A stretch of DNA of 34,747 nucleotides from JAGLQA01 sp023135565 (GTDB taxonomy: Bacteria; Acidobacteriota; Aminicenantia; UBA2199), in contig DAOWCY010000058.1 in NCBI GenBank assembly GCA_030639305.1, forward strand, positions 1 to 34,747, read 5' to 3'. The position numbers and the translations under genes were made by a program. A model generated the notes under the pieces. It made no database searches. It was given only the letters and a program-made list of their open reading frames with translations, and was not told the DNA's origin. Positions 16,927 to 25,326 of the stretch are shown in pieces; position 1 is the first letter of the stretch, and each line of letters starts with the position of its first letter.

Positions 16927-17157
16927 GCGGTCTGATATAAAAAGATAGCGGTCGGATATGAGAGGAAGGCGGTCGGGTATAAAAAGTAGGCGGTCGGGTA
17001 TAAAAAGTAGGCGGTCGGGTATAAAAAGTAGGCGGTCGGGTATAAAAAGTAGGCGGTCGGGTATGAAAAAATAGCGGTCTGATATAAAAAGTAGGCCGTC
17101 CGATATGAAAAGTAGGTGGTCGGGTATAAAGCGGAAGCGGTCTGGGATAATTTTAGT
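16927..17157. repeat. 21-bp tandem repeat array, about 11 units
   Basis: Eleven consecutive 21-bp units start with GCGGTC and continue as GGGTATAAAAAG plus three bases. Units 3-6 (16969-17052) are identical; outer units carry substitutions (for example GCCGTCCGATATGAAAAG at 17095) but keep length. Stops in the repeat make coding unlikely. The array lies between two gene remnants. Confidence 0.9.
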
Positions 17158-17262
17158 TTTTCTCTTGTTTTTTAGCGGGGCTCGATTCTCTCATATATAT
17201 ACTATAATATATATGGAAAATAATTTCAGCAGGGAAAAAGTTAACTGTTTTACGGTAGACTG

Positions 17263-17460
17263 CTATTTAATCAGGACGGTCTCCATTTTCCTCACTGTGG
17301 TTATGGGGATAGTCATTCCCCGGGCGACAGCCTCGCCCTCTACGAAAACTTCAGTCATATCTTTGACCAGGATGCCCTCTTTATACGCAAAATAGAATGT
17401 AGAAGAACCTTTGGTTTTTCCTTTCATGGTTATTTCAGTTCCCCCCTGCCCCCAACTTCA
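17263..17460 (-). pseudogene. C-terminal fragment of an exported beta-rich protein
   Basis: On the minus strand 54 codons from an ATG at 17427 (with about 10 more in frame upstream, after a stop) end in TAG at 17265-17263. The peptide has alternating polar/aromatic strands (KGSSTFYFAYKEGILVKDMT, then GMTIPITTVRKMETVLIK), the type of C-terminus seen in periplasmic proteins of unknown function such as the DUF6263-like group. There is no ribosome site or N-terminus, so it looks like a relic. The rest of the 16897-17704 gap holds the 21-bp array, a repeat fragment (17464-17505) and the promoter of the next operon. Confidence 0.4.
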
Positions 17461-17463
17461 ATT

Positions 17464-17505
17464 TAATGGGGGTGGCCCCCGGCAGGGCCGCCGGAGGCAA
17501 AGTAA
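17464..17505 (+). repeat. Modular intergenic hairpin repeat, last module only
   Basis: Contains GGCCCCCGGCAGGGCC and GCCGGAGGCAAAG, the last hairpin module of the interspersed family, standing alone. Confidence 0.7.
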
Positions 17506-17557
17506 TTTCAACGCAGGCCAATCTTCAAAAAAAAATAAAAAAAATAAACTTTTTCCT

Positions 17558-17586
17558 TTGAAAAATCCATTGTTTTGTGTTATGAT
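17558..17586 (+). promoter_or_regulatory. Sigma70-like promoter of the kor-hdr-flx-frd operon
   Basis: TTGAAA (17558-17563) and TATGAT (17581-17586) are 17 bp apart. The leader to the hdrC ATG is about 112 bases and contains an A8/T8 inverted repeat (17618-17637) that could form a weak AU hairpin followed by no further T-run, so attenuation is possible but unproven. Confidence 0.65.
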
Positions 17587-17704
17587 TGTGCTTAATAAAA
17601 ACAGATCTTAACAATTTAAAAAAAATCAGTTTTTTTTCGATAAATTCTCTTTACTCTTTAGGTTTCAGGTTGAAAAAATCAATGAAGGTTAGGAAGTGAT
17701 CTAT

Positions 17705-18112
17705 ATGAGAGTTAACATTTCGCGCCGACGAATTAAAGACCCCTTCGTCAAGAAGGTGGAAGAATTAAGCGGTCAAAATCTTCTCGCCTGCTATCAATGC
17801 GGCAAGTGTTCCGCCGGATGTCCCGCGGTTTCGCAAATGGACATCCTGCCCAACCAGATAATCCGCCTTGCCCAATTAGGCCTAAAAGAAGAACTACTGG
17901 AATCCAAAGCCATCTGGGTTTGCGCTTCCTGTATGACCTGTAATACCCGTTGTCCCAAAGGGATCAATATTGCTGAGGTAATCGAAGCGGTAAGGCTTAT
18001 TTTGCTTCGCAAAAGCAAGGACCATCTCATCGTGAAAGAACTTAGCGCAGAAGAAAGAGCACAGGTCCCGCCTATAGCCCTGATCAGTAGTATGAGGAAA
18101 TTCACATCATAA
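17705..18112 (+). CDS. hdrC: Heterodisulfide reductase subunit C-like iron-sulfur protein
   Basis: 135-aa cytoplasmic ferredoxin-like subunit that passes electrons between HdrA and HdrB. The ATG at 17705 is chosen because AGGAAG lies 8 bases upstream; a GTG at 17696 overlaps that site. Two complete [4Fe-4S] motifs are seen: CYQCGKCSAGCP and, about 45 residues on, CASCMTCNTRCPKG. The intervening helix-rich stretch (NQIIRLAQLGLKEELLESKA) is typical of HdrC. It is the first gene of the operon and lies directly before hdrB, the usual hdrCB order. The length is slightly below that of methanogen HdrC but complete. Confidence 0.88.
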   Translation: MRVNISRRRIKDPFVKKVEELSGQNLLACYQCGKCSAGCPAVSQMDILPNQIIRLAQLGLKEELLESKAIWVCASCMTCNTRCPKGINIAEVIEAVRLILLRKSKDHLIVKELSAEERAQVPPIALISSMRKFTS

Positions 18113-18175
18113 ACTTTTATGTGAATAAATGACAATGTATATAATATTTACTCACAATTTTAAAGGTAACCCTAA

Positions 18176-19060
18176 ATGAAGATAAGCTATTATCCTGGTT
18201 GTACACTAAAAAACAATGCCAAAAATTTCGAGGATTCCACCCTCTGCGCCATGAAGCAATTAGGAGTGGAAGTGGAAGAACTTTCCCGCTGGAATTGCTG
18301 CGGAACGGTTTACTCGCTGGCTACCGACGATTTGATGCATCACCTGGCCCCCATCCGCAACCTCATTCGCGTGAAAGAAGCGGGTTCTGACAGCGTAATG
18401 ACTCTCTGCGCCATGTGCTACAACACCCTGAAACGGGCCGACGAGCGCATCAAAAACGACCCCGAGAGCCTGGAACGCATCAACGAATTTATGTACTTAG
18501 AAAAGACCGAGTACAAAGGCGATGTCAAGGTGCTGCACCTGCTGGAGCTGCTCCGCGACGAAGTAACCTTCGAAAAGATCGCTGAGAAAGTAAAGAACCC
18601 CCTCAAGAATTTAAAGGTAGCCAATTACTACGGTTGTTTCCTGGTTCGGCCCCGGGGCATCGGCCTGCCCGGCGAGGATGTGGAAAACCCCACCATCATG
18701 GAGAAGTTCATGTCCCTGTTGGGCGCGGATGCGGTGGATTTCCCCTATAAAACCGAATGCTGCGGCGCCTATCAAACCGTAGACAAACCCGAAATAGTAG
18801 CGGAACGCACCAACCAAATACTCACCTCCGCCCAAAAACAGGGAGCGGAAGTAGTCGTAGTCAGTTGTCCGCTCTGTGCTTTTAATTTAGACCGGCGCCA
18901 GGAAGAGACCGTGCAGTTGTACCCCGAATTTAAAAACATGCCAGTGCTCTATTTTACCCAACTGCTGGCTTTGGCCTTAGGCTGCGGTGAAGAAGCATTA
19001 GGGTTTGATCTTAATTATATAGACCCCAAACCGGTCTTAAAAGAAAAAGGATTAATTTGA
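18176..19060 (+). CDS. hdrB: Heterodisulfide reductase subunit B-like protein with two CCG domains
   Basis: 294-aa catalytic-type subunit that reduces a disulfide or similar substrate on noncubane [4Fe-4S] clusters. Both cysteine-rich CCG domains are complete: YYPGCTLK, NCCGTVYS and CAMCYNTL in the first (~5-85); YYGCFLV, ECCGAYQT and CPLCAFNL in the second (~145-240). These are the ligands of the two noncubane clusters in HdrB. The natural substrate in a bacterium without coenzymes M and B is unknown; low-molecular thiols, a protein disulfide or a partner enzyme are candidates. The same domain also occurs as an extra subunit or domain in non-classical fumarate reductases (TfrB, SdhE), relevant to the last two genes of this operon. 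Confidence 0.9.
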   Translation: MKISYYPGCTLKNNAKNFEDSTLCAMKQLGVEVEELSRWNCCGTVYSLATDDLMHHLAPIRNLIRVKEAGSDSVMTLCAMCYNTLKRADERIKNDPESLERINEFMYLEKTEYKGDVKVLHLLELLRDEVTFEKIAEKVKNPLKNLKVANYYGCFLVRPRGIGLPGEDVENPTIMEKFMSLLGADAVDFPYKTECCGAYQTVDKPEIVAERTNQILTSAQKQGAEVVVVSCPLCAFNLDRRQEETVQLYPEFKNMPVLYFTQLLALALGCGEEALGFDLNYIDPKPVLKEKGLI

Positions 19061-19067
19061 GGCAAAA

Positions 19068-19346
19068 ATGATATATTTTGGCGATAAAAAACCGATAAAA
19101 GGCGATATTCACATCGACAAAAACAGGTGCAAAGGATGCGGCTTTTGTGTGGAATACTGTCCGCGTGACGTACTCGAATTGTCGGAGGAATTTAATGCTA
19201 AGGGATATCATCCACCCTTTATAAAGGACGAGGATGAATGCTGTTACTGCCAGTTGTGCGAATCCATATGCCCTGAATATGCCATATTTGTAACTATCAA
19301 GAAAACCAAGGAGGAAAAAGGTGAAAAAGTTGAAAACAGACCCTAA
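19068..19346 (+). CDS. korD: 2-oxoacid:ferredoxin oxidoreductase delta subunit (2x[4Fe-4S] ferredoxin)
   Basis: 92-aa ferredoxin domain protein that takes electrons from the thiamine-diphosphate subunits. Two [4Fe-4S] motifs: CKGCGFCVEYCPRDVL (about 22-37) and CCYCQLCESICPEYA (about 63-77). GAGG precedes the ATG by 6 bases. Its 3' end overlaps the korA start by 26 bp, so translation is probably coupled. Position and size match KorD/VorD. Confidence 0.88.
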   Translation: MIYFGDKKPIKGDIHIDKNRCKGCGFCVEYCPRDVLELSEEFNAKGYHPPFIKDEDECCYCQLCESICPEYAIFVTIKKTKEEKGEKVENRP

Positions 19347-20487
19347 AGGGGTTTTAACCGGGTCTCACTATTTAGACGGAGACTATGCCCTGGCAGAAGG
19401 CGCCCTCGCAGCCGGCTGCCGGTTTTTTGCCGGTTACCCGATAACCCCCTCCACTGAAACAGCCGAAAGATTTTCGGAAAGAATCCCCTACGTGGGAGGC
19501 GTTTTTATCCAGATGGAAGACGAACTCGCTTCCATAGCCGCTTTAATCGGCGCCGTATGGGGCGGACAGAAAGTGATGACCGTCACTTCCGGCCCCGGTT
19601 TTTCATTGATGATGGAAAACTTAGGTTTAGCCTGCATGCAGGAAACGCCCCTGGTGATAGCCAACGTGCAGAGAGGAGGCCCATCCACCGGGCTGCCCAC
19701 CATGACCGGGCAGCAGGATATGATGCAGGCCAAGTACGGTTCTCACGGCGATTATGAAATTATTGCCCTTTCCCCCGACTCTCCCCAGGAGTGTTTCGAC
19801 CTGGCCATAGAAGCCTTCAATCTTTCCGAAACCTACCGGGTGCCCACCCTCATCATGACCGACGAATGTGTCGGCCACATGCATGAGAAAGTAGTCATCC
19901 CCGAGGCGGATAAGATCGAAGTAGTGGAGCGCAAGTGGTACACCGGGCCCAAAGGGGAGTATCTCCCTTACAAGCTCGACGACGACGGCATCCCTTTCCT
20001 GACCAAAGTCGGCCAGGGGCACCGTTTCCATACCACCGGCCTTACCCGGGACGAACGCGGTTACCCGGACCTCAACGCCGAACGTCAGAAAATAGTGGTC
20101 ACCCACCTGATAGAAAAAATCAGGGGCAATGCCGATAAAATCATAAAGCTCGAAGAAGACCAGATCGAAAATGCCGACGTAGTTGTCGTTTCTTACGGCA
20201 TTACTTCCCGGGTAGCGGTGCGAGCCGTACAGCAAGCGCGGGAAGCCGGTCTGAAAGTCGGCACCATGCGTTTGATTACAGTGTGGCCATTCCCCGAAAA
20301 GCGCATAAAAGAGCTGGCCCCTCATGTCAAAGCCTTTGTGGTTCCCGAATTAAACTACGGTCAGATCGTGCGGGAAGTGGAACGCAGCGCCTGGGGTAAA
20401 ACAAAGGTCGTCAGCGTTCCCCACTGTGCCGGTTGGGTGCATGACCCCGCCGACATCCTGCAGGCAATTAAGGAGGCTGCAAAATGA
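19321..20487 (+). CDS. korA: 2-oxoacid:ferredoxin oxidoreductase alpha subunit (KorA type)
   Basis: 388-aa subunit of the ferredoxin-dependent enzyme that decarboxylates a 2-oxoacid to an acyl-CoA; 2-oxoglutarate to succinyl-CoA is the best guess. It starts at a GTG (19321) preceded by AAGGAGG. Family signatures: FFAGYPITPSTETAE (~38-52), QMEDELASIAALIGA (~65), TSGPGFSLMMENLGL (~90-104) and QRGGPSTGLPTMTGQQD (~117). The C-terminal half carries the transketolase-C-like domain (VVVSYGITSRVAVRA). It overlaps korB by an ATGA. Substrate choice (2-oxoglutarate versus branched or aromatic 2-oxoacids) cannot be settled by eye. Confidence 0.9.
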   Translation: MKKLKTDPKGVLTGSHYLDGDYALAEGALAAGCRFFAGYPITPSTETAERFSERIPYVGGVFIQMEDELASIAALIGAVWGGQKVMTVTSGPGFSLMMENLGLACMQETPLVIANVQRGGPSTGLPTMTGQQDMMQAKYGSHGDYEIIALSPDSPQECFDLAIEAFNLSETYRVPTLIMTDECVGHMHEKVVIPEADKIEVVERKWYTGPKGEYLPYKLDDDGIPFLTKVGQGHRFHTTGLTRDERGYPDLNAERQKIVVTHLIEKIRGNADKIIKLEEDQIENADVVVVSYGITSRVAVRAVQQAREAGLKVGTMRLITVWPFPEKRIKELAPHVKAFVVPELNYGQIVREVERSAWGKTKVVSVPHCAGWVHDPADILQAIKEAAK

Positions 20488-21359
20488 AGGAAGAAGATCG
20501 TCTTGAAGAAAAGAACCCCATAGAAGGGTTACTGAGGATGGACCGCATCCCCCACATCTGGTGTCCCGGGTGCGGCATCGGAACGGTAGTTACCTCTTTT
20601 GCCGACGCACTGAAAAAAACCGATTTAGATTTAGATAAAGTCGCCGTGGTCTCCGGGATCGGCTGTACCGGCAGGGTAGCCGGGTACATAAAGCTCGATT
20701 CTTTTCATACCACCCACGGCCGGGCCATACCTTATGCCACCGGCTTGAAGCTCGCCAGCCCCGGCACCAAAGTAGTGGTGTTCAGCGGTGACGGCGATTT
20801 AACCGGCATCGGCGGCAACCACTTTATTCATGCCGCCAGGCGGAACATGGACCTGGTTGTTATTTGCGTCAACAATTTCAACTATGCCATGACCGGCGGC
20901 CAGGTAGCCTCCACCACCCCGAAAACAGCCAATGCTTCCACTGCCCCCTACGGCAATTTCGAAGGCGCTTTCAGTCTACCTTACCTGGCTGACGCCGCCG
21001 GAGCCACTTATGTGGCCCGCTGGACCGCCCTGCACCTGAGAAGGGTATCCAAATCCATAGAGGAAGCATTGAACAGGAAAGGGTTTTCTTTTATAGAAGT
21101 GATAACCCCCTGTGTCACGCTTTATGCCCGCCGCAACCGGCTCGGTTCCGGGCTCAACCTTTTAAAATACTATTATGATAAATCTGAAATACGACACGGC
21201 GCCGACACGCGAGACCTGGAAATCACCTTCCAGGGCAAGCTCACGGTAGGAAAATTCATCGAGAGAGAGAGAGAGACATTCCTCGACGCCATGAACTCAC
21301 ATTTGAGTCATGTTCTCGGCGATGATTACCAGTTGTATGGGAGGTGTTTCGATGACTGA
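20484..21359 (+). CDS. korB: 2-oxoacid:ferredoxin oxidoreductase beta subunit (TPP-binding)
   Basis: 291-aa thiamine-diphosphate-binding subunit. Seen: IWCPGCGIGTV (Cys27, Cys30) and GIGCTGR (Cys61), ligands of the single [4Fe-4S] cluster together with a later Cys; the HGRAIPYATGLKLA segment (79-92); and the TPP-Mg motif GDGDLTGIGGNH (102-113) with VNNFNYAMTGGQ (129-140). AAGGAGG sits within the end of korA. Forms the catalytic core with KorA and KorC. Confidence 0.92.
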   Translation: MKEEDRLEEKNPIEGLLRMDRIPHIWCPGCGIGTVVTSFADALKKTDLDLDKVAVVSGIGCTGRVAGYIKLDSFHTTHGRAIPYATGLKLASPGTKVVVFSGDGDLTGIGGNHFIHAARRNMDLVVICVNNFNYAMTGGQVASTTPKTANASTAPYGNFEGAFSLPYLADAAGATYVARWTALHLRRVSKSIEEALNRKGFSFIEVITPCVTLYARRNRLGSGLNLLKYYYDKSEIRHGADTRDLEITFQGKLTVGKFIERERETFLDAMNSHLSHVLGDDYQLYGRCFDD

Positions 21360-21900
21360 TATTAGATTTTCCGGCTTAGGCGGGCAGGGAGTCATTCGCT
21401 GCGGATTGATCAGCGGCAAGGCTCTCTCCCTTTACGATGACAAACATGCCACCATGACCCAGAGTTTCGGTCCTGAAGCACGGGGCAGCGCTTGCAGTTC
21501 CCAATTGGTAGTATCCGATGACCGCGTACTTTATCCTTACATCGCCACCCCCAGCATCCTGGTGTCCATGTCCCAGGAAGCCTATGAGAAATACGTCCCC
21601 GAATTAGGCAAAGGCGGGACCCTGGTGGTCGACGAAGACCTGGTCAAACTCAAGAAAGTGCGTGATGACGTCACTGTTTATGCCGTGCCGTCCACCCGTT
21701 TTGCCGAAGAGTTAGGCAACCGTATTATCGCCAACTTAGTGATGTTGGGATTTTTCACCGCCGTCACCAAAATAGTTTCCCCCGAAGCCATGAAAAAGGC
21801 CCTGCCCGGTTTAGTGCCGGAGCGGTTTTTAGACCTGAACATCAAAGCCTTCGATAAGGGACTCGCACACGGCGAAAAAGTATTAAAAGAAAAAAAATAA
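21352..21900 (+). CDS. korC: 2-oxoacid:ferredoxin oxidoreductase gamma subunit
   Basis: About 182-aa gamma subunit. The start at 21352 (MTDIRFSGLGGQGVI) is preferred because GGGAGGTG lies just upstream and the glycine-rich FSGLGGQGV is the conserved N-terminus of the family; it overlaps the korB end by 8 bp. Other seen signatures: SFGPEARGSACSSQLVVS (~39-56), and MLGFFTAVT near 125. It completes korDABC, whose order matches clusters in anaerobes. Confidence 0.9.
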   Translation: MTDIRFSGLGGQGVIRCGLISGKALSLYDDKHATMTQSFGPEARGSACSSQLVVSDDRVLYPYIATPSILVSMSQEAYEKYVPELGKGGTLVVDEDLVKLKKVRDDVTVYAVPSTRFAEELGNRIIANLVMLGFFTAVTKIVSPEAMKKALPGLVPERFLDLNIKAFDKGLAHGEKVLKEKK

Positions 21901-21915
21901 GGTAGAAAATAGAAA

Positions 21916-23862
21916 ATGAAACGAACCGGAGTTTTTATTTGCCACTGCGGCATCAACATAGCCAGAACCGTTGATGTAAAAAAAGTGGCCGAAGAACTGG
22001 CGAACTATCCCGGTGTAGCCCATTCGGAAGATTACATATACATGTGTTCCGACCCCGGGCAAAACAAGATTATAGATGCCATCAAGGAGAATAATCTCGA
22101 CCGGGTGGTGGTTTCCTGCTGCTCTCCAACGCTCCATGAAACCACCTTCAGGAATGCCTGCAAAGCCGCCGGGCTCAACCAGTACCTCTGTGAAATCGGC
22201 AACATTCGCGAACAGTGCAGTTGGGTGCACGAGGATAGGGAAAAAGCCACCGAAAAAGCCATCAAGATTACCAAAAGCACCGTGCAGCGGCTGCTCAGGA
22301 ATGAAGCTTTAGAGCCTATCAGCGTACCTGTTACCCGCAGGTCGCTGGTCATCGGCGGCGGCATCGCCGGCATCCAATCGGCCTTAGATTTAGCCAACAG
22401 CGGCTATGAAGTGGTCTTAGTCGAGAGATCCCCCTCTATCGGCGGCCATATGATCCAGTTATCGGAAACCTTTCCTACCCTGGATTGTTCCCAATGTATC
22501 CTCACCCCCAAGATGGTGGAAGCATCCAAACACCCCAATATAAAGTTGATGACCTACAGCGAAGTGGAAGACGTCTCCGGGTATGTAGGCAATTTCAAAG
22601 TGAAGATTCGCAAGAAACCCACCTATGTAGACCCCAATAAATGCGTCCTCTGCGACGAATGCAGCAAAGTATGTCCAGTAGTAGTGCCCGATGAATTCGA
22701 TCTCGGCCTCACCGGCCGCAATGCCATTTACATCCCCTTCCCCCAGGCCATCCCCGCCACCTATACATTAGACAGCAAGAACTGTCCCGGCCTTGTGCCC
22801 ATTGCCTGCGGCAAGTGCGCCGATGTTTGTGAAGCCGGGGCCATCGACTTCGACATGAAAGAAGAGATCATCGAGGAAGAAGTAGGCACTATTATTACCG
22901 CCACCGGCTTCGACCTATACGGCAAAGAGAACATGGCCGAATACGGTTACGGCAAGTACGCCGATGTGCTGGACGGCCTGCAGTTTGAAAGGCTGCTGTC
23001 CGCCTCCGGCCCCACCGGCGGCAAAGTGCTCCGCCCCTCGGATCACAAAGTCCCCAAAGAAGTCGTTTTCATCCAATGTTCCGGTTCCCGGGACCCTGAA
23101 ATGCACTGCGCCTACTGCTCCAAGATTTGCTGCATGTACACCGCCAAACACGCCATGCTTTACCAGCATAATGTGCACGGCGGCCAATCTTATGTCTTCT
23201 ACATCGACATCAGGTCCGGCGGCAAAGGCTACGAGGAATTCGTGCAGCGGGCCGTAGAAGACGACGGAGTCGTTTACCTGCGCGGCAAAGTATCCAAAAT
23301 ATTCGAAGAAGATAACAAAATAAAAGTATGGGGCGTAGACACCCTCACCGGCAAAAACATCGAAATAGACGCCGACATGGTGGTGCTTGCCATGGCCATG
23401 CGCCCCTCCGACGGCATGAGCGAACTCACTAAAAAATTAAAAATAGCCGTTGATAAAGACGGCTTCTTATCCGAAGCCCACCCCAAACTCAAACCCGTGG
23501 AGAGCGTCACAGCCGGCATGTTCCTGGCCGGAGCCGCCCAGGCCCCCAAAGACATCCCCGAAGCCGTGGCCCAGGCCAGCGGCGCAGCAGCCAAAGCCAT
23601 CACTATCCTATCGCAGGAGCAGTTGTACCACTCCCCCGCCGTAGCCGAAGTGAATCTCAATCTCTGCACCGGCTGCGGCATGTGCGTCGATGTCTGCCCC
23701 TATGATGCCATCTCCTTAGAAGATGGTAAAGCTGCCGTAAACGATGTGCTTTGCGAAGGCTGCGGCACCTGTGCAGCCACCTGTTTAAGAGCAGCCATCC
23801 AGACCAGGAACCTGACTCCCCTGCAGGTACATGAAATGATCAAAGCATCCCTTGGAGGTTGA
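21916..23862 (+). CDS. hdrA: HdrA: FAD-dependent electron-bifurcating heterodisulfide reductase subunit A
   Basis: 648-aa flavoprotein that splits or merges electron pairs between ferredoxin, the HdrBC branch and the MvhD/Flx branch. Domains: N-terminal region (FICHCGINIA near 7; SCCSPTLHE near 67-75); FAD Rossmann motif VIGGGIAGIQSALDLA (145-160); the SIGGHMIQLSETFPTLDCSQC block (174-194) with the conserved Cys pair; inserted ferredoxin motifs (CVLCDECSKVCP, CGKCADVC); central CSGSRDPEMHCAYCSKICC; and two C-terminal [4Fe-4S] motifs (CTGCGMCVDVCPYDAI, CEGCGTCAATC). Length and motif set are those of full HdrA. It sits between the Kor genes and mvhD, suggesting that Kor-reduced ferredoxin or a direct contact feeds this hub. 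Confidence 0.95.
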   Translation: MKRTGVFICHCGINIARTVDVKKVAEELANYPGVAHSEDYIYMCSDPGQNKIIDAIKENNLDRVVVSCCSPTLHETTFRNACKAAGLNQYLCEIGNIREQCSWVHEDREKATEKAIKITKSTVQRLLRNEALEPISVPVTRRSLVIGGGIAGIQSALDLANSGYEVVLVERSPSIGGHMIQLSETFPTLDCSQCILTPKMVEASKHPNIKLMTYSEVEDVSGYVGNFKVKIRKKPTYVDPNKCVLCDECSKVCPVVVPDEFDLGLTGRNAIYIPFPQAIPATYTLDSKNCPGLVPIACGKCADVCEAGAIDFDMKEEIIEEEVGTIITATGFDLYGKENMAEYGYGKYADVLDGLQFERLLSASGPTGGKVLRPSDHKVPKEVVFIQCSGSRDPEMHCAYCSKICCMYTAKHAMLYQHNVHGGQSYVFYIDIRSGGKGYEEFVQRAVEDDGVVYLRGKVSKIFEEDNKIKVWGVDTLTGKNIEIDADMVVLAMAMRPSDGMSELTKKLKIAVDKDGFLSEAHPKLKPVESVTAGMFLAGAAQAPKDIPEAVAQASGAAAKAITILSQEQLYHSPAVAEVNLNLCTGCGMCVDVCPYDAISLEDGKAAVNDVLCEGCGTCAATCLRAAIQTRNLTPLQVHEMIKASLGG

Positions 23863-23864
23863 TA

Positions 23865-24287
23865 ATGGCAGAAGAATTTGAACCGAAAATAGTCGCGTTT
23901 CTATGTAAATGGTGTTCATCCGCCGGCAGTGACCTGGCCGGAGTTTCCCGCATGAAATATCCCCCCAATGTCGTACCCATCACAGTGATGTGTTCCGGCA
24001 GCGTATCGCCCCTTTATATTTTATCTGCTTTTAACCAGGGCGCCGACGGCGTATTGGTGTCCGGTTGTCACCCCGGTGACTGCCATTACATCGAGGGCAA
24101 CTATTATGCCCGCCGCCGCATCGCGCTGGTACGGAAGCTTTTACAATACGTCGGCCTCGAACCCCAGCGTTTCCAAATGTCCTGGGTATCCGCAGCCGAA
24201 GGGCAGAAATACACCCAGGTTATCCAGGATTTCGTAGACACACTCAAACCCCTCGGTGCGCAGAAAAAGTTGAGGAGAAAGAAATAA
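23865..24287 (+). CDS. mvhD: MvhD/FlxD-type [2Fe-2S] electron-transfer subunit
   Basis: 140-aa adaptor linking HdrA to an electron donor module (hydrogenase in methanogens, FlxABC or formate dehydrogenase elsewhere). The start at 23865 is set by GGAGG six bases upstream. Conserved cysteines: FLCKWCSSAGSD (near 13-24), TVMCSGSVSP, and SGCHPGDCHYIEGN, the family signature. No hydrogenase subunits are nearby; the downstream NAD(P)/FAD protein points to an FlxD role. The stop codon overlaps the next ATG by one base. Confidence 0.9.
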   Translation: MAEEFEPKIVAFLCKWCSSAGSDLAGVSRMKYPPNVVPITVMCSGSVSPLYILSAFNQGADGVLVSGCHPGDCHYIEGNYYARRRIALVRKLLQYVGLEPQRFQMSWVSAAEGQKYTQVIQDFVDTLKPLGAQKKLRRKK

Positions 24288-25321
24288 TGGTCAATCTCGA
24301 AGAACTCAAAAGCGAAATAAAAAGGGTGCTGGGTGAAGGCAAGGTCAAATACTTCATCGGTTACCGGCGCAGCACCGGCGGCCTACCGGCAGCGCCGTTT
24401 TTTATGAAGGAAACCGAAGATGTGGAGCGGTTGATATGGGACCCCACCTGCATCGCTAACCTGACCCGTTTTCTCGATGATGAGAAGAAGCGCAAAGCCC
24501 GGCAAAAAGAACCCGACACCCGGCCCATAGGCATCATCGTAAAAGGGTGCGACAGCCGGGCAATAAACGTATTATTACAGGAAGAATTCATCAAACGGGA
24601 AGATGTATATATAGTAGGCGTCTCCTGTGAACACAGCGGCATGGTGGATGAGAAGAAGCTGGCCGCTAAAATGAAAGGCAAAGCCGTCGCGCAAGTGGAT
24701 TTCGCCGGGAAAGATAATTTTGCGGTAACCGCCGCAGACGGCGAAAAAACGGGAATACCCGCCGCAGAAGTGCTTGCCGGCCGCTGCGTAGAATGCAAAG
24801 TCGATTACCCCGTGGTTAGAGATGTTACTTTCGGCGAAGAACTGGCCCGCAGCCCCGGTAATGCTTTCAAATCGGTAGAAAAGATCGAAGCTATGAGCGT
24901 AGCAGAGCGCTGGGATTTCTGGAAAGAGCAATTCGACAAATGTATCCGCTGTTATGCCTGCCGTTCCGTATGTCCCATGTGTTACTGCGACGAATGCGTC
25001 GTCGATACCATCAACTTTGCCGTCACCGCCCAGACCGGCGCCAAAGAGAAAGCCCAGAAAATAAAATGGATCGAAAAATCTCCCGCCACCTCGGAAAACT
25101 TTTTCTATCATATGGTTAGAGCCATGCATCTCGCTGGGCGCTGCGTAGACTGCGGCGAATGCGAACGGGTCTGCCCCGTGGACATCCCCCTCAGGTTCCT
25201 GAACAAGAAAATGGAAAAAGAAGCCAAAGAACTCTTCGACTATGACGTCGGCATGAACCCCGAACTGCCCTCCTTAGTTTCCAGTTTCAGGGACGAAGAC
25301 GCGGAAGATTTTATCAGGTGA
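24287..25321 (+). CDS. Iron-sulfur oxidoreductase subunit, FdhB/FrhB- and FlxC-like
   Basis: 344-aa cytoplasmic protein. The N-terminal half resembles the FrhB/FdhB beta-subunit domain (IGYRRSTGGLPAAPFF; IGIIVKGCDSRAINVLLQEE), often a flavin or F420-related docking fold. CVECKV lies near 167. Two ferredoxin-type cysteine clusters follow: CIRCYACRSVCPMCYCDEC (about 222-240), unusually dense in cysteine, and CVDCGECERVCPVDIP (about 285-300). Genes of this type stand beside mvhD and hdrA in NADH- or formate-linked Hdr complexes of anaerobes. I infer electron transfer between the NAD(P)H subunit and MvhD. Exact orthology (FlxB or FlxC) is not certain. Confidence 0.7.
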   Translation: MVNLEELKSEIKRVLGEGKVKYFIGYRRSTGGLPAAPFFMKETEDVERLIWDPTCIANLTRFLDDEKKRKARQKEPDTRPIGIIVKGCDSRAINVLLQEEFIKREDVYIVGVSCEHSGMVDEKKLAAKMKGKAVAQVDFAGKDNFAVTAADGEKTGIPAAEVLAGRCVECKVDYPVVRDVTFGEELARSPGNAFKSVEKIEAMSVAERWDFWKEQFDKCIRCYACRSVCPMCYCDECVVDTINFAVTAQTGAKEKAQKIKWIEKSPATSENFFYHMVRAMHLAGRCVDCGECERVCPVDIPLRFLNKKMEKEAKELFDYDVGMNPELPSLVSSFRDEDAEDFIR

Positions 25322-25326
25322 AATAA

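Noticed and set aside
16927..17157. The 21-bp array as a CRISPR or a coding heptapeptide repeat.
   Set aside because: There are no spacers between units, and stop codons recur in the unit in the forward frames examined.
19627..20325. Long minus-strand open frames across the kor and hdr genes (for example opposite korA).
   Set aside because: They mirror strongly conserved plus-strand genes, lack ribosome sites and show no family motifs.
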